DNA of 10,350 nucleotides from an uncultured Lactobacillus sp. (lineage in GTDB: Bacteria > Bacillota > Bacilli > Lactobacillales > Lactobacillaceae): contig CALYQE010000066.1 of the NCBI GenBank assembly GCA_945281075.1, positions 1 through 10,350 of the forward strand. The letters run 5' to 3'. The first letter of the stretch is position 1, and each line of letters begins with the position of its first letter. The notes beneath the pieces are model-generated. The model saw nothing but the letters and a program-made list of their open reading frames with translations, did not search any database and was not told the origin of the DNA. Made by a program: the position numbers and the translations under genes. Positions 7,644 through 10,350 of this stretch are shown here, piece after piece.

Positions 7644-8006
7644 CTAAAATTCACTAGGATACTTTTTGTTGATTGCTTTAACCAACTGCTCTCCTAGTTC
7701 CTCTTTGTCCATGAAACCAAAACCTAAAACTTTCTTGCCATCATTGATTGCGGTTATACCTTGCGTAATTGACCTCATTCCGTGTCTTTCTGGGTAACCA
7801 TACTTGTTATTGGCAATTAATGCTCCTGCACCACCACTACCACAAAACGAAATACCGAAATCGGCTTTTTCCTTATGCATTACATCACCCAGTTTCATAT
7901 CTGCACCTATTCCAGGAATCAATATGGCCTTTGCCCCTGCCTTTTCAATTCCGTTTGCAACGTTTTTCCCTTTACCCATACGATCTGCAACAACTATTGT
8001 TAACAT
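7644..8006 (-). CDS. Glycine-rich SFCGS family protein (EF_0830/AHA_3911 type), RpiB/LacA-like motif
   Basis: This 120-residue soluble protein (TIGR03577) is named for its SFCGS motif. SFCGSGGAGALIANNKYG runs from 53 to 70 with Cys 55. The layout follows RpiB/LacA/LacB sugar-phosphate isomerases: a first strand ending in an Asp (VVAD, D8), a helix, a second strand, then ADFGI leading into Cys-Gly-Ser-Gly and IANNK. After these comes GMRS and later NDGKKVLGFGF, where RpiB has HNDANVLALG. The His of that RpiB segment is Ile here, and the C-terminal extension of RpiB is missing, so it may bind rather than isomerise a sugar phosphate. This likeness is my own motif reading. An excellent ribosome site (GGAGGT, 8012-8017) precedes the start. 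The gene sits between the PRD protein and DUF4312. Confidence 0.9.
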   Translation of the reverse strand: MLTIVVADRMGKGKNVANGIEKAGAKAILIPGIGADMKLGDVMHKEKADFGISFCGSGGAGALIANNKYGYPERHGMRSITQGITAINDGKKVLGFGFMDKEELGEQLVKAINKKYPSEF

Positions 8007-8011
8007 TTTTT

Positions 8012-8017
8012 ACCTCC
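8012..8017 (-). promoter_or_regulatory. Strong ribosome binding site of the SFCGS gene
   Basis: GGAGGT on the minus strand lies five bases before the ATG at 8006, directly after the stop of the PRD protein gene. It is one of the best matches to the 16S anti-Shine-Dalgarno sequence in the window. This suggests the SFCGS protein is made at a higher level than the two regulatory proteins upstream. Confidence 0.75.
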
Positions 8018-8018
8018 A

Positions 8019-8369
8019 TTAATCTAAACGCATGTTTTCAAAATGAATCGACAATACATATTTTTCCGATTCGGAGAGCTGTCCAATATTTTTTGCAATA
8101 TAGTCAACTATTTTTTGTGAAATTTCTAAGGACTGCTCATTTACTTTTGCAAAAATCTTTTTGTCAACCGGTTCAAGTCTTTCATCATTTTCCGCACGGT
8201 TAACCATTTCAGACAAGTGATTGCCTAAAATTTGAATTTCTAAATCATTTGGATGCAGCTCGTTCTCATCAATTAATAAAATTACATATTTCATTAATTT
8301 TTCTAAGCTCTCCTTGTATTTACTATCACTAATATATTTTTTAAATTCTTTGTAAAGTGCTACCTGCAT
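8019..8369 (-). CDS. Stand-alone PRD domain protein (EF_0829/AHA_3910 type)
   Basis: This 116-residue soluble protein consists of one PTS regulation domain (TIGR03582) with no DNA-binding or RNA-binding part. The two histidines expected in a phosphorylatable PRD are present: H51 in LGNHLSEMVNR and H109 in LSIHFENMR. PRDs sense PTS state through phosphorylation by HPr or EIIB and usually dimerise. A free PRD next to a PRD-containing regulator suggests it partners with or modulates that regulator, or reports PTS state to the membrane system. Neither is demonstrated. It starts 18 bases after the regulator stop with a modest ribosome site (AGAGATGG). Confidence 0.88.
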   Translation of the reverse strand: MQVALYKEFKKYISDSKYKESLEKLMKYVILLIDENELHPNDLEIQILGNHLSEMVNRAENDERLEPVDKKIFAKVNEQSLEISQKIVDYIAKNIGQLSESEKYVLSIHFENMRLD

Positions 8370-8387
8370 CTAAATTACCATCTCTTT

Positions 8388-10250
8388 TTACTTCAACAAT
8401 GTGTAGCGTAAAATTGCTACTGCTTCACTTATATTTATTTCTAGGTCAAGGTCACGGTATATTTTTTTCAGTTTGTTTATGTCCTCACTCCTGAACTTGC
8501 TGATCTGTTTTTCTGACAGTTTAATATCATATTGCTTGCCAAAATATATTCTTTCTGTTGCAAGCTGAACATGAATCATGAATGCTTTTTCATATTTTTT
8601 ACTAACCCGATTAGCAAAGTACTCACTCACATCAACGAAGGCTTCAAGACTAAGAGAAAGAACTTTTTCAGTAGTGCTTATACTATTTTCTCGTTTCAAC
8701 GTGTTTTGCAATGGGATACCATTTTGAACAGTAGAATTTTTGACTATAAGAGAAATTCTTTCCTCAATAACCTTCAGATCTCGTTCGTTTGGAATAGGGT
8801 TCACCTGAATAATAGGAATTTTTTCTACCTTTTCCAGCGGAAAAATACTAATAACCAGATCAGGTTTCAGTTCTTGAATCTTCAAGCGGTAATTTGCCAC
8901 CGAAGCAAAACCTACACTTGTAATGTATGGAATTCTTCCCTGAATGGTCTTTTCCAAAAGCCTTGTTGCACCTAGTCCAGTAGAACATACATAAAGAGCA
9001 CAAATCTGGGGAATTTTTTTCATATCGCTGATAGAAACGAGAAAATGGAGAGAAACAAGAGTTGCAAAAGTATCCCCAATAATCAGTGGATTCTTAGAAA
9101 TATAAATTTCCAAGGCTTCTTTTACCGCGGTGAACAGGTCACCAAAACGGCTTTTCACCTCTTCAGTAAAAGGGGTATAATCATGAAAATGCTGGTAGTT
9201 ACTGTTTAATTCACTCATCAAATGCTGTATTAATGAATCCTTAAGCTGAATATCGTTAACTAAAGGCAAATCCAGCTTATCTGAAACGTATGCAATGATT
9301 TCTTCAACTGCCGTATTGGTTTCAACGTCTTTTTCCAAGACCTTGACTCCAAAAATAAAGTACCTCTCTTCATCTGGTGTTGGCCTTATTTGAAATGTTT
9401 TCATTACTAAATGATAAATTCGGACATACCATTTCTGTGTCGAACTAACTTTTTTAAAATTCGAATAAATGGTTAAATTCCTATCTCGAGTGTTTTCAAA
9501 AATAATAATCGTTAATCGGTTAATCATTGACTTGGTTACACTCAAATCCAAACCCGAACTGGGTGAACCTTTTAAGCTCAGCTGATCGGCAAGTATTAAA
9601 GCGATATAGTTAATCAGCTTATTGATTTTCCGTGGTAGATACTCGTTGACAACTGACTTAGTAATTATTTTAGAAATCATGTCCATTAGGTTATTAGCTC
9701 CGTAAGAATACTTATTCAACTGATTCTGGAGAGTATATTCCATCAAGCCTCTTAAGCTAATCTCATTACCTTCTAATGTGTATCCATAATAATTTTTACT
9801 TGCTAAGGTCAAATTAAATTTCTCGGCTTCTTTCTTAGCACTAGTTAAGTCTGACAAAAAGGTGTTAGTCGAAACATTTAAAGATTTAGCAAGTTCTTTT
9901 CCCGTTAAGTAACCGTCAGAAAATACTAGTTCAGTTAGAATTTTCCATTTTCTTTGCGTTGGGTCCAAATACCGTGAAATAACATTTTCTTCAGTTGCAA
10001 AGGACTGCAAAGAGTCTATTGCGTCTTTTCGATTAAAATCACTAGCAAAACTAATCCAAATTCCTTTACCAGGCTTAGAATTATACTGACAACCCGGCTG
10101 CTTTCTAATCCACTCGGCAATTTTATTAAGATCATTTCGGAGTGTTCTCACAGAAACCTTGTATTTTTTTGATAAGTCCTTGACCTTATATATTTGTGGA
10201 TTGTTGAGTAGATTTGTTGCAATGTTAATTTGCCTAGAAATTAGAGTCAT
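8388..10250 (-). CDS. BglG/MtlR-type PRD transcriptional regulator with EIIB-like domain
   Basis: This 620-residue regulator is predicted to be a DNA-binding activator of the operon. An N-terminal winged helix (about 1-65, with VSVRTLRNDLNKI) is followed by a second HTH segment (about 100-160, with LTGKELAKSLNVSTNTFLSD). PRD1 (about 190-305) has lost its usual histidines. PRD2 (about 315-410) keeps both, H343 in LIQHLMSEL and H402 in SLHF. An EIIB-like domain (about 414-505) has the phosphocysteine loop VCSTGLGATR, with C422. The end (about 525-620) looks like another PRD, with H560 but a Tyr in place of the second His, where MtlR has an EIIA domain. It should read PTS phosphorylation state. 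The ribosome site AAAGGAG (10259-10265) sets the start. It is the first gene, so it is probably autoregulated. Confidence 0.92.
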   Translation of the reverse strand: MTLISRQINIATNLLNNPQIYKVKDLSKKYKVSVRTLRNDLNKIAEWIRKQPGCQYNSKPGKGIWISFASDFNRKDAIDSLQSFATEENVISRYLDPTQRKWKILTELVFSDGYLTGKELAKSLNVSTNTFLSDLTSAKKEAEKFNLTLASKNYYGYTLEGNEISLRGLMEYTLQNQLNKYSYGANNLMDMISKIITKSVVNEYLPRKINKLINYIALILADQLSLKGSPSSGLDLSVTKSMINRLTIIIFENTRDRNLTIYSNFKKVSSTQKWYVRIYHLVMKTFQIRPTPDEERYFIFGVKVLEKDVETNTAVEEIIAYVSDKLDLPLVNDIQLKDSLIQHLMSELNSNYQHFHDYTPFTEEVKSRFGDLFTAVKEALEIYISKNPLIIGDTFATLVSLHFLVSISDMKKIPQICALYVCSTGLGATRLLEKTIQGRIPYITSVGFASVANYRLKIQELKPDLVISIFPLEKVEKIPIIQVNPIPNERDLKVIEERISLIVKNSTVQNGIPLQNTLKRENSISTTEKVLSLSLEAFVDVSEYFANRVSKKYEKAFMIHVQLATERIYFGKQYDIKLSEKQISKFRSEDINKLKKIYRDLDLEINISEAVAILRYTLLK

Positions 10251-10258
10251 TTTGCTTA

Positions 10259-10265
10259 CTCCTTT
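10259..10265 (-). promoter_or_regulatory. Ribosome binding site of the regulator gene
   Basis: AAAGGAG on the minus strand lies eight bases before the ATG at 10250. No other in-frame start upstream has a site like it, which supports the 620-residue length. Confidence 0.75.
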
Positions 10266-10275
10266 CTATATTTAA

Positions 10276-10304
10276 ATTATATGTAAGCGTAGTCACAAAA
10301 AGAA
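10276..10304 (-). promoter_or_regulatory. Predicted operon promoter
   Basis: Read on the minus strand, a consensus -10 box TATAAT (10276-10281) is preceded by 17 bases and a poor -35 box TTCTTT (10299-10304). The -10 box lies about 25 bases upstream of the regulator ATG. A strong -10 with a weak -35 is typical of promoters that need an activator, fitting the MtlR-type regulator encoded just downstream. No other gap in the gene cluster is long enough to suggest a second promoter. Confidence 0.6.
10281..10295 (+). promoter_or_regulatory. Catabolite-responsive element (cre), predicted CcpA site
   Basis: ATGTAAGCGTAGTCA agrees at every fixed position with the cre consensus WTGNAANCGNWNNCW. It fills the spacer between the predicted -10 and -35 boxes, where bound CcpA-HPr(Ser-P) would block RNA polymerase. 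The operon is therefore predicted to be repressed when glucose or another preferred sugar is available. Confidence 0.7.
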
Positions 10305-10312
10305 TTGCAATT
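10303..10312. promoter_or_regulatory. Palindrome next to the -35 region, possible operator
   Basis: AATTGCAATT is a perfect 10-base palindrome touching the upstream edge of the predicted -35 box. The position suits an activator-binding site for the PRD regulator. The region is very AT-rich and only about 46 bases of upstream sequence are available, so chance is a real alternative. Confidence 0.3.
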
Positions 10313-10350
10313 TTATTCAACACTTATGGTGCAAAAAATTGAAAAAAATT

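Noticed and set aside
7769..8203. Plus-strand open frame of 144 codons across the SFCGS and PRD genes
   Set aside because: It crosses two well-supported minus-strand genes and their junction, and its product resembles no known protein. It is a shadow frame.
8532..8975. Plus-strand open frame of 147 codons inside the regulator gene
   Set aside because: It is antisense to the EIIB-like and C-terminal PRD regions, which carry recognisable motifs. It has no start signals of its own.
10316..10343. TTCAA ... TTGAA inverted repeat with inner CAC/GTG near the right edge
   Set aside because: The arms are short, AT-rich and poorly continuous. It could be part of an upstream terminator or operator, but the window ends before this can be judged.

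Overview
This is an AT-rich window from a low-GC Gram-positive bacterium. The protein families, strong GGAGG-type ribosome binding sites and CcpA-style cre site fit Lactobacillales, probably Lactobacillus or a close relative. The genus is inferred, not proven. All twelve supported genes lie on the minus strand, so the window reads right to left as one tight operon of about 10.1 kb. Gaps between genes are never more than about 35 bases, and several genes overlap. A promoter with a full-consensus cre site lies at the right end. A hairpin terminator lies at the left end.

In transcription order, the operon opens with a BglG/MtlR-type PRD regulator (10250-8388) and a stand-alone PRD protein (8369-8019). 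A four-gene block of conserved but uncharacterised families follows: glycine-rich SFCGS protein (8006-7644), DUF4312 (7638-7285), and the membrane proteins DUF4311 (7288-6509) and DUF4310 (6490-5807). Three catabolic enzymes come next: an amidohydrolase/deacetylase (5794-4676), a DgaE-like PLP ammonia lyase (4674-3577) and a DgaF-like KDGP aldolase (3576-2836). The distal end holds a MupG-family (DUF871) glycosidase (2824-1730), a cellobiose-type PTS EIIC (1695-391) and a small three-helix membrane protein with a TTG start (394-125).

From the families, the likely theme is uptake and breakdown of an amino-sugar acid. In this model the amidohydrolase removes an acyl group. DgaE then converts glucosaminate-6-phosphate to KDGP plus ammonia, and DgaF splits KDGP into pyruvate and glyceraldehyde-3-phosphate. 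The MupG relative and the EIIC may bring in and cut a phosphorylated amino-sugar disaccharide. No sugar kinase and no PTS EIIA or EIIB gene is present, so the source of the phosphate is unresolved.

The least understood part is the SFCGS/DUF4312/DUF4311/DUF4310 block, which looks like a membrane system with soluble partners. The SFCGS protein carries a motif pattern strikingly like RpiB/LacA/LacB sugar-phosphate isomerases. No rRNA, tRNA, CRISPR array, insertion sequence or gene remnant was seen. The ends (1-124 and 10251-10350) are the only non-coding stretches of note, and no gap exceeds 300 bases.
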